Positions 1 to 22,802 of a DNA stretch of 64,000 bases are shown here, piece by piece. Position 1 is the first letter of the stretch, and every line of letters starts with the position of its first letter. The notes under the pieces were generated by a model. It was given only the letters and a program-made list of their open reading frames with translations, was not told the DNA's origin and did no database searches. This DNA comes from Rosa chinensis. Taxonomy: Eukaryota; Streptophyta; Magnoliopsida; Rosales; Rosaceae. The stretch is from assembly GCF_002994745.2 (NCBI RefSeq), contig NC_037091.1:36903612-36967611 (forward strand). Reading direction: 5' to 3'. The translations under genes and the position numbers were made by a program.

Positions 1-1
1 T

Positions 2-544
2 GTGTACCCTTTTTTCCCATGGTCCTCAAACCCCAAAGACATTAGCCTAGACTATGCATTATTGAAAAACATTAGTAACAACAGTACTCTACGGTATACT
101 GACCCAGGAAGTGGTTTGGTCTATACCAATCTTCTGGACCAAATGCTTGACTCCTTGATCTTCGCCATGACCAAGCTCGGCTACCCAAACATCCGGCTTT
201 TGATAGCGGAGACTGGGTGGCCAAACTCCAGCAGTGAGCAAAACCAACCGGGGGCTAATGTACACAATGCCGCCACATACAACCGAAATTTGGTACAAAA
301 AATTGTTACTAAGCCAACAATTGGGACACCAGCGAGGCCTGGTGTAGTGATACCAACCTTCATATTTGCATTGTATGATGAAAATCAGAAGGGTGGGCCT
401 GGAACAGAGAGGCACTGGGGATTGTTGTACGCTGATGGAACTCCGGTTTATGATATTGACTTGACGGGGAAGCGATCGGCAAATGACTACGAACCATTGC
501 CGGAGAAGAGGCACTTCATAAAGGGAATTCATTACGACGACTGA
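2..544 (+). CDS. GH17 glucan endo-1,3-beta-glucosidase, C-terminal part (cut by window edge)
   Basis: This is the last 180 codons of a glycoside hydrolase family 17 enzyme, which cleaves beta-1,3-glucans such as callose in the cell wall or apoplast. The frame is open from the first bases, so the N-terminal half, including any signal peptide, lies outside the window. Visible family motifs are VYPFFPWSSNP near the start, LIAETGWPN (whose Glu is the catalytic nucleophile in GH17), and the C-terminal block FALYDENQKGGPGTERHWGL. The sequence resembles the 'glucan endo-1,3-beta-glucosidase 11-like' group. It ends in a short polar tail (DYEPLPEKRHF) with no visible X8/CBM43 domain or GPI signal. The stop is TGA at 542-544. 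No frameshift or internal stop is seen. Family assignment is confident; the exact paralogue is not determined. Confidence 0.93.
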   Translation: MYPFFPWSSNPKDISLDYALLKNISNNSTLRYTDPGSGLVYTNLLDQMLDSLIFAMTKLGYPNIRLLIAETGWPNSSSEQNQPGANVHNAATYNRNLVQKIVTKPTIGTPARPGVVIPTFIFALYDENQKGGPGTERHWGLLYADGTPVYDIDLTGKRSANDYEPLPEKRHFIKGIHYDD

Positions 545-624
545 TGGTGGAAATGTTAGTTAAATTGTTCACTATTTTGTGATAGTAGCTTTGGTCGCCG
601 CTTTTGATGATTTTTAGATAGAAA

Positions 625-845
625 TAACGTGCTCTGAATTATTGTTGTAAACTTATAATCACATTTAACTTTCTGCTTGTTAAAAATCAAAAATGAAGTT
701 TTCTTAACAAAGAGTACGCAATCATTTGATGACAATGGCAAGGTGAGAGAGACATCGAGAAAAAAACACCTTCCCAAATAAAAATCCAATTGATAACGTT
801 TGGTTAGCTCGATGAAAAAATTGACCTATGTTAGAACATTTCTGT
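625..845 (+). repeat. Diverged direct repeat, copy 1 (partner 2297-2512)
   Basis: The two copies align over about 220 bases with many substitutions and small gaps. Shared segments include GTGCTCTGAATT, then GATAACGTTTG versus GAAAACGTTTG, and TTGTTATATTTA versus TTGTTGTATTTA at the end. The spacing of about 1.67 kb and the position just after a glucanase gene suggest the relic of a tandem gene duplication. No second coding part remains between them. Confidence 0.65.
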
Positions 846-1857
846 TGTTATATTTAAGTTAAATTTGAGTCAAAATAGCTAAAAATGTAAAATACAATCG
901 GTCGTTTTATAATTCTAATTCAACAATGCTTGAGTAGTACATATGTAAGCACTTCACAGTTATTAAGCTACATATCTAGATCATAATTCCCGTTTTGTGG
1001 AGCTCGAAGTATGAAAATTAATGTTCAAATGTAAGAAAATACTATACGCTAGTTGCAGCTTAGTGTAAACAACAACATATTGTACACTTCAGTTGATGGA
1101 TTTTGATATTTAATTATTGAATGTTATTTACACAATATTGGTCTATTAAATAATTCGTCTCGGGTCTCTAAACTTCAAGATTTGGGCGTGTCCATTTGAC
1201 AAATAAAATTCATAGAATTTTTTTGACAGAGACAGTAGATCCTTATATACTTGCTCTTTAAATCAGTGACCAAGTAGTTAAAAAAAAAAATCAATATCAC
1301 TCACTAGTACAAGGCTCACTCATTGAGCATATTGACTAAAACCTAGTCTTGCCACACTTAACCAAACTAAATGATTAATATCCAATCACCACCAGTGCAC
1401 TCAATTGTGGTGCAATGGGATACTCGTCGATCAAATGCAAAGAAAACAAATGATAGTTGTAGGCAAAGAGGCATAGGAGTCATTCCAAAAGACTGACCGT
1501 CTAGTCTCCTGCCCTTAAACCACATAGACAAAGGGTGGCAAAACACCCCCGAGACAATTATTCAGTAGTCCAAGCACAAAATCTGACCCAATATAGACCA
1601 GATCCAAAGCCCAAGCACTAAGATTGTAGGATCCCAATCAACCAAAGCATGACACGAAAACATCACGACCCAACGTTGTCGCCGTCGCTCGAACCACATC
1701 AGATCGCTACGAAGACGAACACGCAGCGATCGAGATCGGAACCCAACCATCGCAATCCACAAAGTTGCAATCTGGCCACCACTGACTCTAGAAAAAGACG
1801 CAATACCCACCACCAAAGAAAAAGACGTTCACCGAAAAACAGGTACCTATCCACCGA

Positions 1858-2200
1858 CGCTCTCTTATTTTAAAGCAAGCCAGGACTGAAACAACATCTA
1901 CCCTTTTTCTATAAAAATCGAAGAGCAATTGCTCTACTCAATTATGGTTTGAACATAACACTAATAGTAGAGAAATATCAATGACATGCCCGTGCAATCT
2001 ATCACGTTGAAAGATACAAGTACAAGCAAGTAAAACAAGCCCAAAACCTAGACAATTGCATCTCCAAGTGAAAACTGAAACCATGGATCTAGATCTATGG
2101 AATATCCATTGATCCATTCAGCTGGTACAAGTCAGGACCGGAATATTGAATATTGATCACGGCCTGAAAAGGAAAATGCCTTTCTTTCAGGGAGCGAACA
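1858..2200 (+). repeat. Diverged direct repeat, partner 7497-7690
   Basis: Shared segments include CTCTTATTTTAAAGC, CTGAAACCATGGATC, and GAATATTGAATATTGATCA followed by GGAAAGGAAAATG-like sequence. The partner lies immediately upstream of the acyl-activating enzyme gene. The transposon-rich block 2.5-7.3 kb lies between the two copies. Confidence 0.65.
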
Positions 2201-2296
2201 CCTGTCACGTCGCTATGGTTGATCACTTGTCAATTTCTATGCTTTGATTGCGTTCATGCAATCCTAGTCACACTTGAACTATGTAGACGGCCTTAA

Positions 2297-2512
2297 ATGA
2301 CGTGCTCTGAATTGTTGCTGTACACTTCTAAACACATTGAAGTTTAATAAAAAAATGAATATTATCTTAACTAAAGGGAACCCATTTGATAACGATGGAA
2401 ATGAGATGGGGACATCGAAAAATACCTACCGAATAAAAGCCATTTGAAAACGTTTGCGTCGGTCGGTGAGAGGAAAAATTCTAGTACGAGCATCTCAATT
2501 GTTGTATTTAGG
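2297..2512 (+). repeat. Diverged direct repeat, copy 2 (partner 625-845)
   Basis: This is the second copy of the glucanase 3' flank repeat, in the same orientation as the first. It carries the shared GTGCTCTGAATT segment close to its start. Confidence 0.65.
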
Positions 2513-2589
2513 ATTTTTTGCACCAACAATGTCTGGAGACTTAGGTGACTGACAATATAATATCCGAACTTATAAAGTTATCAAAGTAA

Positions 2590-3925
2590 TATTCAGACTC
2601 AATTTTTCGTATCAACGTAATACCTACCTTAATTTTCCGTCACGGCGCCGTTAATCCTGACCACTTGTAACGCACGTGAGTAACAAAATAAGGGCAAAAA
2701 GAATTTTTTCACTCCTCCACCAACCCTTCTTCCCAGTTGAATCAAACCCTCCAACCTAATCGCCAGTCCTCAGGTAATAGTAATTATCTCCTCTCTCCCT
2801 TCCACTTCTCTCTGCCATCGTCGAAGACCACTATTCAGGGCCACCAATTCACAACACCGCCACCACCAATCGATTGAGGACCCAATTCCGATCAAAACCC
2901 AAGAAGATCACTGCTATCCACTGCTGCCAGCCTCCTCAAGTGACCATCAAAGTCGCGATGGCGCTGTTCCCTAGCTCTCATCGAGTTCTGGCCATTTTCT
3001 TAAAACACCAACGCCATCAGCATGCTCAGAGGAAGCCGGACATCAAAATCCAGAATCCTCGCAGCCGACTCATCCTCTGAGGACTCCGCACGCCCCATTA
3101 CCAGAATCCTAGACTCTGGGTTTCTCCAATCTTTGTTCTCTAAATCGAATCGAGCTCTACTACCTCTAAGAATAGAGTGAGTGCCTCTCTTTTTACTAAA
3201 AGCAAGGGCCCGACTTCTGATTTTAATCAGAGCCACTGCAGACGCCGCCAGCTTATCCTTTTCGTTCTGGTAACCCATTCTGTAAGCCTCTCTTTCGTTA
3301 AGAGGTCGAGTTCCAATTTCACTGTAATAGAACATACAGAGACATGGTTTCCATCATCGCCGCCCTGCAACTCCTTTGAAAACAGTGACACTTTGTCAAA
3401 CCAAGCATTCAAAACGTGGTCGTAGTTCAGGTTTAGCATCAGGCCATACTCCGAATCCTCCTCCTTCGGACTCTTTTCCTTTAGCGACAACTCTGCCAGC
3501 TTCAACTCCACCACCACTAGCTTCTCCATTGAGCAGTGACAAATTACTTGTGCCAGCGGCGGAGGATGGTGTTGATGAACCTAGATATTGTGTGGCAGTG
3601 GCGCTACTGGTGGAAGTGGTGGTGTCAGACTACGCCGTTCTAATCATCAGGACCAAGACTTGGGTCTCCTGAGCCTGAATGCCCTGAGCCTAGGTGTCCA
3701 CCGAAAATGGAGGGCCTAACTATTTTGGGCTTTGGAAGAACAATGATGTTTGGAGTTTTGGATTTGATCTGTTTCAAGGAAGAGGGTGATGAATAAGAGA
3801 GAAAATTTAATGAATTGAGGGCAAATCAGTCTTTTTGGCCTCATTTAACTAGTCACGTGCGACACATGTGGTCAAATTGATGGAGACGTGACGGAGAATG
3901 AACGTAGGTGTTTAGCTCCAAAACC
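2590..3925. repeat. Region bounded by weak inverted repeats, possibly an old DNA transposon
   Basis: Around 2625-2690 the sequence CCGTCACGGCGCCGTTAAT followed by TGACCACTTGTAACGCACGTG is matched in inverted orientation by 3852-3905 (CACGTGCGACACATGTGGTCA, then GACGTGACGG). The match is imperfect and I found no clear target duplication. The interior is GC-richer than its surroundings and has short open frames on both strands, none of which I recognise. It could be a degraded MULE-like element or a chance arrangement. Confidence 0.35.
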
Positions 3926-3929
3926 ATCT

Positions 3930-4960
3930 TGGGTAGCAAACAATCTCTTTTGCTGCTGTGATTGAAGGAGTGCCAGCACCGTGGGGTGCAGTCGTCGGGG
4001 CGTCCCTTGACCTGACTTTTGAATCAAACGATGTGGACGAGGAGAGCACCAACCTCGTCACAAGGTTCTTTTCTATGCCTTCCGGAAAAGGACTTCTTGC
4101 CTTACTGGTAAGGGCTTTGGTTGTGATCTCTTGCGTTCACCGAATCGATACTTAGTGTTGTAGACTAAGCAGAGCAATCACTGGGAAGTTGGGAGAAAGC
4201 ACGAGTTTGCTAAAGTGTATCTTTAGCTTCGCTGGGTTGCGAGGGCGTTACCCTTGCTTCGCTGGTTGAGATAGTATCGGTGGTAGTGGTACTGGCAGTC
4301 GGCTCCTGGGGAGACTGGGACTGGGAGTACAGTCGCCGGGTTAGTTTGGTGGCGCTGACAGCCGGCTCTTGAGGAGACTGGGATTGGAGTGTGGTCACCG
4401 GTAAGAGAGGTTGCTCTGGGAAGACTTGGATAATCGTAGAGATTGATTGAAGAGTTGTTGCGTCCTTTGTTGTATCGTCTTTAGCCTCTATATATAGGCT
4501 GCTCGTAGATTCTCCTTCCTAATAGGAATGAAATACTATATTTTAGGCCACAGTTATTGGCCTTGAATCGAATCAAAACACTGAATAGTTTTGATAACTA
4601 TCGTATGCAATAATTAATAATTATCCGCCTTTGTTGCCGCTAGAATGTAGGCAAAGATTAATTGTCTCTTGGAATGTAAACTCTCGGATGCGAACGGTAG
4701 GATATGCACGTCTTAATTGCCTTCGCGAAGACTTCGTAGCTCGCGGCATGCAATCATGTATAGGGGATTTGTTATTTGACATTTATGTGGGGCATTGCTT
4801 GATTGCATGGGAAACCATAATTGCCATAATTGAGTCTTTAATGAATTGGCCCATGTCCATGCCTCCATGCCACCTTTAATTGCAATATGTGTGGCTTTGA
4901 TAACTACCATGCATGCATCACGTCCTTACTCTTTCCTTAACTGATCAACCACGTCAAAAG
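3930..4960. other. Unclassified segment with a TATA-like promoter on the minus strand
   Basis: A strong TATA-like box (CTATATATAGG) sits at about 4488-4499. Read on the minus strand it precedes a short open frame at 4398-4210 that contains two degenerate copies of a QSQSPQEP motif. The organisation resembles the promoter part of a retrotransposon LTR, but no partner LTR, primer-binding site or recognisable domain was found. Treat as unassigned. Confidence 0.25.
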
Positions 4961-4963
4961 CAA

Positions 4964-5256
4964 TTTTTTTTTTTTTTTTTGAAATGAGGGCTTGGTGCGG
5001 CTACCCTCTAGCCTTGATTAATGAAACTGCCGAATACAAGGGGAGAACATTGAGCCTAAACCCCTTTACAATAAGCATCTAGAGCACGTTCTGAAATAAT
5101 ATCAGAAAACTCTACAAAATACACGTATTCTAACAAGCACCAATTAGCAAAGAGTGCACTATTGGCTACTCCATTTGCTTTGACATAGCGGTGACATAAC
5201 AGAAAGATAACTCGATATGTAACCCGATTACAACGTAACATGATTTCCATAAGCAC
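4964..5256 (-). mobile_element. LINE 3' fragment, reverse orientation
   Basis: Read on the minus strand, the segment from 5256 encodes a piece resembling the C-terminal RNase H-like domain of plant LINEs (CHRYVKANGVANSALFANW, near the family pattern 'hIxREANxVAdxLA'). It is followed by a stop, a short 3' untranslated part and a run of T on the plus strand (about 4964-4980) that would be the poly(A) tail. The 5' part is missing. No target-site duplication could be confirmed. Confidence 0.55.
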
Positions 5257-5306
5257 AGCTTTCCTACTTCATTCGAGTAGGAACATCAAATGAAGGAAAT
5301 CAACAT

Positions 5307-6161
5307 ATGCGCACACAACCAATTGCTGAAAATTCCCCCATCAACTTGGACATGGATGTAGATGAGGTAATTGCAGGTGAAACTGCATATCCTAATGTGA
5401 GGCCTCAAGGAAGGAAGGCTGCGAAAGAAGCAATACGGAAAGGAAAGAAGGTAGCGAAAGATCAAAGTCCTTTGTCAAGCAGTCTCGAGAGTATAGCGAA
5501 CAACCAAATAGAGGCAACCAATGGCAAGAAAAAACTCGATGACGAATTCGCTCGAAGTCTCCAAGAGGAAGAGAAAAGAGCATGTATCCTCTTGCAAATC
5601 GAAATACGAAAAGAGCAACTCCTATTTCAAGAAAGGCAAGATCGAATTAAAGAGAGGGAAGAGCGAAATAAAGAGAGGGAAGAGCGTATTATGGAGGTTG
5701 ATACAAGTAAAATGACGTCAAATAAAAAGCGTTATTGGTCAAAAAAACAAAAGAAGATAGCGGAGAAAGAAGATCTTGACGAGCAGCCACCACCTTCTAT
5801 GGGTGGATACTATCCACAACCCAATTTTGGTGGTGCCTTCCCATAACCAAATTTTGGTGGTGCATACCCACAACCTCCTTACCCCAGTGCATACCCACAA
5901 CCACCTTACCCCTATGTATTCCCACAACCTCCCTTAACCAGTGGATTCCCACCACCTCCCTTCACCGGTGGTTTCCCACAACCCCCTTACCCCGGTGGAT
6001 ACTATCCGCAACCACCTTACCCTGGGGGATATCCTACACAACCACAATTTTCACCTTTCCCTACTGGTGATTCCACCAACCCTAACCCTAACCCTAATGA
6101 TAAGCCTTCAAACACAAATTGGATTTCTAGAGAGGATGAGGATTATGATTTAAATAATTAG
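5307..6161 (+). pseudogene. NAM-associated / Harbinger ORF1-like protein fragment with proline-rich tail
   Basis: This reading frame is open to 5843, stops once at TAA 5844-5846, and then stays open to TAG 6159-6161 (285 codons in all). The first half (RPQGRKAAKEAIRKGKK, later a long Glu/Arg coiled-coil stretch and EVDTSKMTSNKKRYW) resembles the 'NAM-associated, C-terminal' domain of plant proteins that accompany PIF/Harbinger transposases. The second half is a run of PQPPYPGG-like repeats with Tyr, Gly and Pro, ending in an acidic tail (REDEDYDLNN). At the internal stop, the neighbouring repeat units have CAA (Gln) where this one has TAA, so the stop is probably a recent C-to-T change. The N-terminal Myb-like part is not seen upstream. 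Likely a decayed transposon-derived gene. Confidence 0.6.
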
Positions 6162-6289
6162 CCCACAATCTGCACGTTTGTAATTGTATTGTACTTATTC
6201 CTAGTTTTGCATTTATGTAAGCGACAATTTAAGGAAATACAAGTTGTATTTGGAAATTCCCCTTATTAAAGCACACACCTTATATTCAA

Positions 6290-6785
6290 AATCATAGCAC
6301 ATAATAAACATAATACAAGCCAAATTCAAATCACATTGACATAAAAAACATAGACATTGGCCAAATTAAAAGCACACCAACTTTCCAAAACATAATACAA
6401 GCCAAATTCAAAGCACACAAACATAACAAAGCATAGATATTAGCCAATTATTCCAAAAAATATTTTTGAAAAAAGTAAATTGCATAATTATGACATTAAT
6501 TATACATAAATATTCATTATTATCATTAAATAGATATATATTTTTTTAAATCCGATGAACAGTGAAGTCAACCAGTGAAACCCACTGGTGAAAACAGCGA
6601 AATTACGTGAACAGTCGTGTGAACAGTAAAAAGTGAACAGTGTTGACCGGGCAAGAAAAACAACCTGTGTAAACCCATGTCCAGTGGCAGTGAATAGTAA
6701 CTTGATTGGTCGAATTCTTGACTTCTTGACTTTGCCTTTTCTTGACTACGGGTGAACTTGCTCGTACTATTTTCTTCTGCAATAA
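6290..6785. repeat. AT-rich stretch with direct repeats and clustered TGAACAGT motifs
   Basis: A segment ACATAATACAAGCCAAATTC occurs at about 6308 and 6390. From 6555 to 6700 the octamer TGAACAGT and close variants occur at least five times in about 150 bases, resembling the subterminal repeats of a DNA transposon. A link with the preceding Harbinger-like pseudogene is an inference; the ends of such an element were not identified. Confidence 0.4.
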
Positions 6786-6861
6786 TTGTTTTATTTCATT
6801 TTTTTTATTTTCTTAAAAAAAAAAAAATTATTACACACGCAAACACGTATGAAGAATGCTA

Positions 6862-6892
<31 letters not shown>

Positions 6893-6893
6893 C
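6862..6893. repeat. (GT)n-(TA)n microsatellite
   Basis: A run of about eleven GT units is followed by a short TA run, immediately left of a foldback element. Confidence 0.9.
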
Positions 6894-6897
6894 ATAT

Positions 6898-7283
6898 TTT
6901 ATCCAGAGCGGAGCTCCACTTTAAAATTAATGTGTGAAGTTCAAGTTTTGGGTCACTTTTCGGTCGCATATTCACATCTCGACCGTTCAGTTTTTAGGTA
7001 TTAGTGTATAGATCATCTCTGCAAATTTTCAGCCAAATTGATGATCGTTAAGGTCTCGAACTCGCTTAAAATGGACAGACTGAATCTGTCAACCTGAACC
7101 GTACTAGCTTTAAGGCAATTATCAATGCCTTAAAGATCATCATTTTGGCTGAAAATTTGCAGAGAAGATCTATACACTAGTACCTAAAAACTGAACGGTC
7201 GAGATGTGGATATGCGACGGAAAAGTGACTAAAAACTCAAACTTCACACGTTAATTTTCAAAGCGGAGCTACGCTATGGACAA
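6898..7283. mobile_element. Foldback (palindromic) non-autonomous DNA element, copy M1
   Basis: The two halves are near-perfect inverted repeats over about 150 bases each. The left arm runs from AGAGCGGAGCTCC through GACCGTTCAGTTTTTAGGTA and GCAAATTTTCAGCC; the right arm is its reverse complement. There is no coding capacity. The core CAAATTTTCAGCCAAA...GATGATCGTTAAGG is shared with the elements at 36447, 41435, 42209 and 49591, so this is a dispersed family. No clear target duplication is visible for this copy. Confidence 0.8.
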
Positions 7284-7496
7284 GATCTGTTTTTTTTATT
7301 TTTATAAATTAGGGTTTGGAACCCAGCTTAACTGGGAGGCTCAGCCCCACGTCCGTTATCAAATATAAGATAACCCTATATGCTAGTATATATAAATACA
7401 AGATAATCCTATATGCAACTTACTGTAAATGCAAACGTGGTCTCTGAATCTTAAGATCTAGGCCTATCCATTTGCAGAGTAAAATTCTCAGACACC

Positions 7497-7690
7497 CTCT
7501 TATTTTTAAAGCGATCTAGAACTGAAATAATATCTCTAGTTATTCTATGAGGAATCAAGGAATTGTTATTCAAACTGAAACCATGGATCCCCGTCTTTAG
7601 ATGGTCCAAGTCAGGACCAGAATATTGAATATTGATCAAGGACTGGAAAGGAAAATGACTTTCTCTGTCTTTTAGCGAGCAGAAAATGTA
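7497..7690 (+). repeat. Diverged direct repeat, partner 1858-2200
   Basis: This is a diverged copy of the block at 1858-2200, lying in the presumed promoter region of the acyl-activating enzyme gene. It keeps CTGAAACCATGGATC and GAATATTGAATATTGATCA. Confidence 0.65.
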
Positions 7691-7930
7691 CTTTAACTTT
7701 CCAGTAAGTCCACGCAATCCTGATGAGACTTAGAAAAACTGGCTCTCCGTCCTTTTTTTCTAGACGGCCAAAGATCCCCTCCTATCTCACACTTGCCCAA
7801 ACCTCTCTTGTCTCTTACCTTTGTTTCTTCTTCTGGATGTGTACAGATCATGCGTTGAGACCCAGAAACACAGCTATGCTTACAGCTCTGTGCTGAACCC
7901 ACTTTCCCCTGTTTCTTGTTTCTGCAAATA
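7691..7930 (+). promoter_or_regulatory. Presumed core promoter and 5' UTR of the acyl-activating enzyme gene
   Basis: These are the bases before the start codon at 7931. The stretch is pyrimidine-rich near 7760-7850 (runs of CT and TTC). I see no clear TATA box at the usual distance, and the transcription start cannot be placed. The annotation rests on position alone. Confidence 0.4.
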
Positions 7931-19889
<11,959 letters not shown>

Positions 19890-21228
19890 CTGGGATCCTA
19901 ATATATACCAGTTAAAAGTATGTAGATTTTCATGTATTTATATGTAAGAATTATATCCTCACCTGCCAGAAAAAGAAAGGTTTATGGTGGCCTTCGTACA
20001 TAGCCAGACCAAGACTTTACGGTCCTGCTGGTATAATCTTGTTTGTTAAACAGAAATATTTTTAATATCTTTATGTGATAGATTGCAATTTATGGCCAAC
20101 AAGAATTTAGTAAATTGGAGCATTTCTTAGTTACTTCATACTTGCAAGGAGGGGAGGTGCTGTCAGTCTGGCAGCAATCGTTTCATGTAATGTCAGGTTT
20201 GAGTAGAGTACTAATCCATCTTTATCTGACTTTTGTAGTTGTAATTAATTATATGTGAGATGACTGTTAGTAATGGAGTATGGAATAGGCGTATGCAAGT
20301 GTAGCATTCATTATGTGTGGGGAACTTATATTTATGGGCCATTTCGTTACAGATTCTTTTGTAATGTCACCAGTTTGATAATAAAATTGTCGCTTTTATT
20401 TAAAGGAAAAAAAAAAGGGAGTAATGAAATTCGTTCCTTAATTGTTTCATGTCTGGATACTATTTTTATGAACAATACTCGAGACATTTTGCCAAGGAAA
20501 ATCCACCGTATCACTCAAAAGATACATGTGTAATTTAGCACAATTAAAACAAGAAAAGTTATGGAGTCTAATAATAAAGCTCTCCGGTGCCCAACTTGCT
20601 AAGTGAGTCATAAAACACACCTTCTTAGAGACGGCTTTAATAAACTTGTTTACTATTAGCTAATTTGTCTTTACAATTGGAAAAGGCACAATATAGCTAA
20701 CTCGTTTGCTCATATGTTTGAAACAGAGTTCTGTCCAGAGGCTGTCTCTATGGTATTAGAGTTTCACTGCAAGAGGACCAATTTTGGAATCGTATACTCA
20801 TCTGTTGGGCGGCCAGATGCAAACTCAGTCCTAGCCCTACTATTATTGGGTTGAGCACATCGGCAGTTCCCCCTCCATGTTTGTGCTTCTTCTTGTAGTA
20901 CTGCTCTCTTCAGCAGTAGAAAGTTTGGTTCCTAGTGGCACTGAGGAGGAGGCCACTCACCTATTACATGCACCCTCTACGGCAGTACCTTAGCTTGAAG
21001 CAGAATCTACACTTGCATTGGTTCCTTTTGACGCAGCTTTTGTTTCCATGTCTGACTGGGAGAGCTAGAAGCTGTACCTCAACCAACATTGTAAAACTGA
21101 AATTTAAATTCAACAAGCAGCCAAGATTATTTCCACAAGATTATAAACAAAACCTAATAAAGATACTCATAGAGCAGTGAAACAAAAGGCGTAGAGCATG
21201 TATCTGAGTTGTCCGTGCTGGCCATTTG
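19890..21228 (+). other. 3' UTR of the acyl-activating enzyme gene and following spacer
   Basis: The first 300-500 bases after the stop are probably 3' UTR; AATAAA-like signals occur, for example near 20380. From 20540 to 21228 short open frames exist on both strands, but none is recognisable. Confidence 0.5.
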
Positions 21229-21580
21229 AATAGATGAACTGTACAAGAAAAAATCTTAGCCGGGATCCTAATATATATTAATTAAAGTTAGTAGATTTTC
21301 ATGTGTTTATATGTAAGAATTATATCCTCACTTGCCAGAAAAAGAAAGGTTTTTGGTGGGCTTCGTACATAGCCAGACCAAGCCAAGACTTTACCGTCCT
21401 GCTGGCTATAATCTTGTTTGTTAAACAGTAATATTTGTCATGTCTTTATGTGATAGATTGCAATTTATGGCAAACAAGAATGTAGTAAATTGGAGCATTT
21501 CTTAGTTACCTCATACTTGCAATAGAGGGGAGGTGCCGTCGGTCAGGCTCAGGCAGCAATCGTTTCATGCAATGTCAAGT
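21229..21580 (+). pseudogene. Duplicated 3' end of the acyl-activating enzyme gene
   Basis: This segment copies 19859-20199: the last coding bases (AATAGATGAACT, TACAAGAAAAA, then the TAG) and about 310 bases of 3' UTR, at roughly 90 percent identity by eye. One added A shifts the last codons. Only the tail of the gene was duplicated, about 1.37 kb downstream. It has no coding function of its own but could supply alternative polyadenylation sites. Confidence 0.85.
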
Positions 21581-22802
21581 TCTAAATATACGAAAGTTTG
21601 GGTTTGTTATTGATACTGTTCTTCTGCCCTTGCCGGAAGAGTCTGCAATGAACCAACTGAATTGTAGAACAACAGATACCGTCCCGTCAGGATTTCATTT
21701 AGATTGACCGCGTCAACTTGCATAGGACAGGGAAGATGAAACTGTGATTCGAATTGTTACCAGAGGGGCTTTTAAGGGAGAAGGAGAAAGGCATGTGCAT
21801 CTAGAGGAGATAAGGTTGGAAGACTTGAGAAAGTCTTCTGGGTCATCCTTCATCTCTACAAAATATCATTGAAGAAACCATAAATGTGCAGACGGAGCTT
21901 AGTTGGTGTCGTCGTCTGAAATCACAACACCCTCCCAGCAAACAAAGCAACTTCATCTGCTAGAACCTAGTTTCAGGAGAGCGTCTTCCCGCGTGTGAGC
22001 AACACGGCACACCCCTCTCCAGGTTTAATTCCTTATTGTTGTCCAATATGTTAATCTTGCATGCGGTTTTTCTACCAATTGTAATTCTGATTATCTTTTC
22101 CATCCTGACATTGTGGGTGCCATGAACACGGCACAACACGGCACACCCCTCTCTAGTCGTGCGTGCCATGAACCGGTCATGGTGGGTTTATATATTCTAG
22201 AATTGCTCTTGCAAAATTATAACCCATTCAATCAGTTTCTTACCAACTATTGTCCTCTTACTTCCAACCATAGCATTCTACTTTTCCAAATGGGTTTAGC
22301 GACTCTAGATAATATTTTACTAGTATTTACTATTTAATTATGTTCATTCTATTCCAGAAGTTCTTATCATGGTTGATTGAAGTTCTAGATCACCTTAAAT
22401 TCATGAATATGAAATCAACAATTTCAATTCACGCACAATCAAACAGCAATTGTACATTTGTACCCCCATCAATACTTCCTCCTGTCAGGCTATCACATAA
22501 GAAATTGATTCTAGCTCCTTAAAAGAAATTATCTTTTGAAGATCGATGGAGCTTTATATGTTGAAAACTGACGGAAGACATAGAAAGCTTCATGTAAATT
22601 ATGTTGCTGGAATGAGTGGGAATCATTAGTTAACACAAGCTATGTTTTTTTCTTTCATTTCTATCAGTTTCAGAACATTTTGTTTCTCCTCAAGTTCTGC
22701 TTTAGTTAATACTTGGAATTGCACAAGTTAGTTCAAGTTTTCACTTTTCATTACCTGGAATTATAGGCAATTTAATCTGACCCATTTGTTCATTATACAC
22801 AG
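21581..22802. other. Unassigned spacer
   Basis: No gene is supported. A short sequence, CAACACGGCACACCCCTCTC, occurs at about 21999 and again at about 22132 in the same orientation. Nothing else is recognised. Confidence 0.5.

Larger units (their letters stand above)
545..2520. other. Intergenic region downstream of the glucanase, with diverged repeats
   Basis: No gene is supported here; both strands are full of stops. The stretch 625-845, just after the glucanase stop, reappears in diverged form at 2297-2512 (for example, both contain GTGCTCTGAATT). This suggests an old tandem duplication of the glucanase 3' flank. A second block, about 1858-2200, is repeated upstream of the acyl-activating enzyme gene at 7497-7690. 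Confidence 0.6.

Noticed and set aside
89..532. Open frame on the minus strand opposite the glucanase
   Set aside because: It is a shadow of the real gene in the other strand; no domain is visible and the plus frame has clear GH17 motifs.
2874..3672. Several short open frames on both strands
   Set aside because: No recognisable domain, no splice pattern, and the region is bounded by weak inverted repeats, so a decayed transposon is more likely than a gene.
4964..5300. Target-site duplication for the LINE 3' fragment
   Set aside because: Candidates such as AAAGCAA near 4955 have no convincing partner at the other end.
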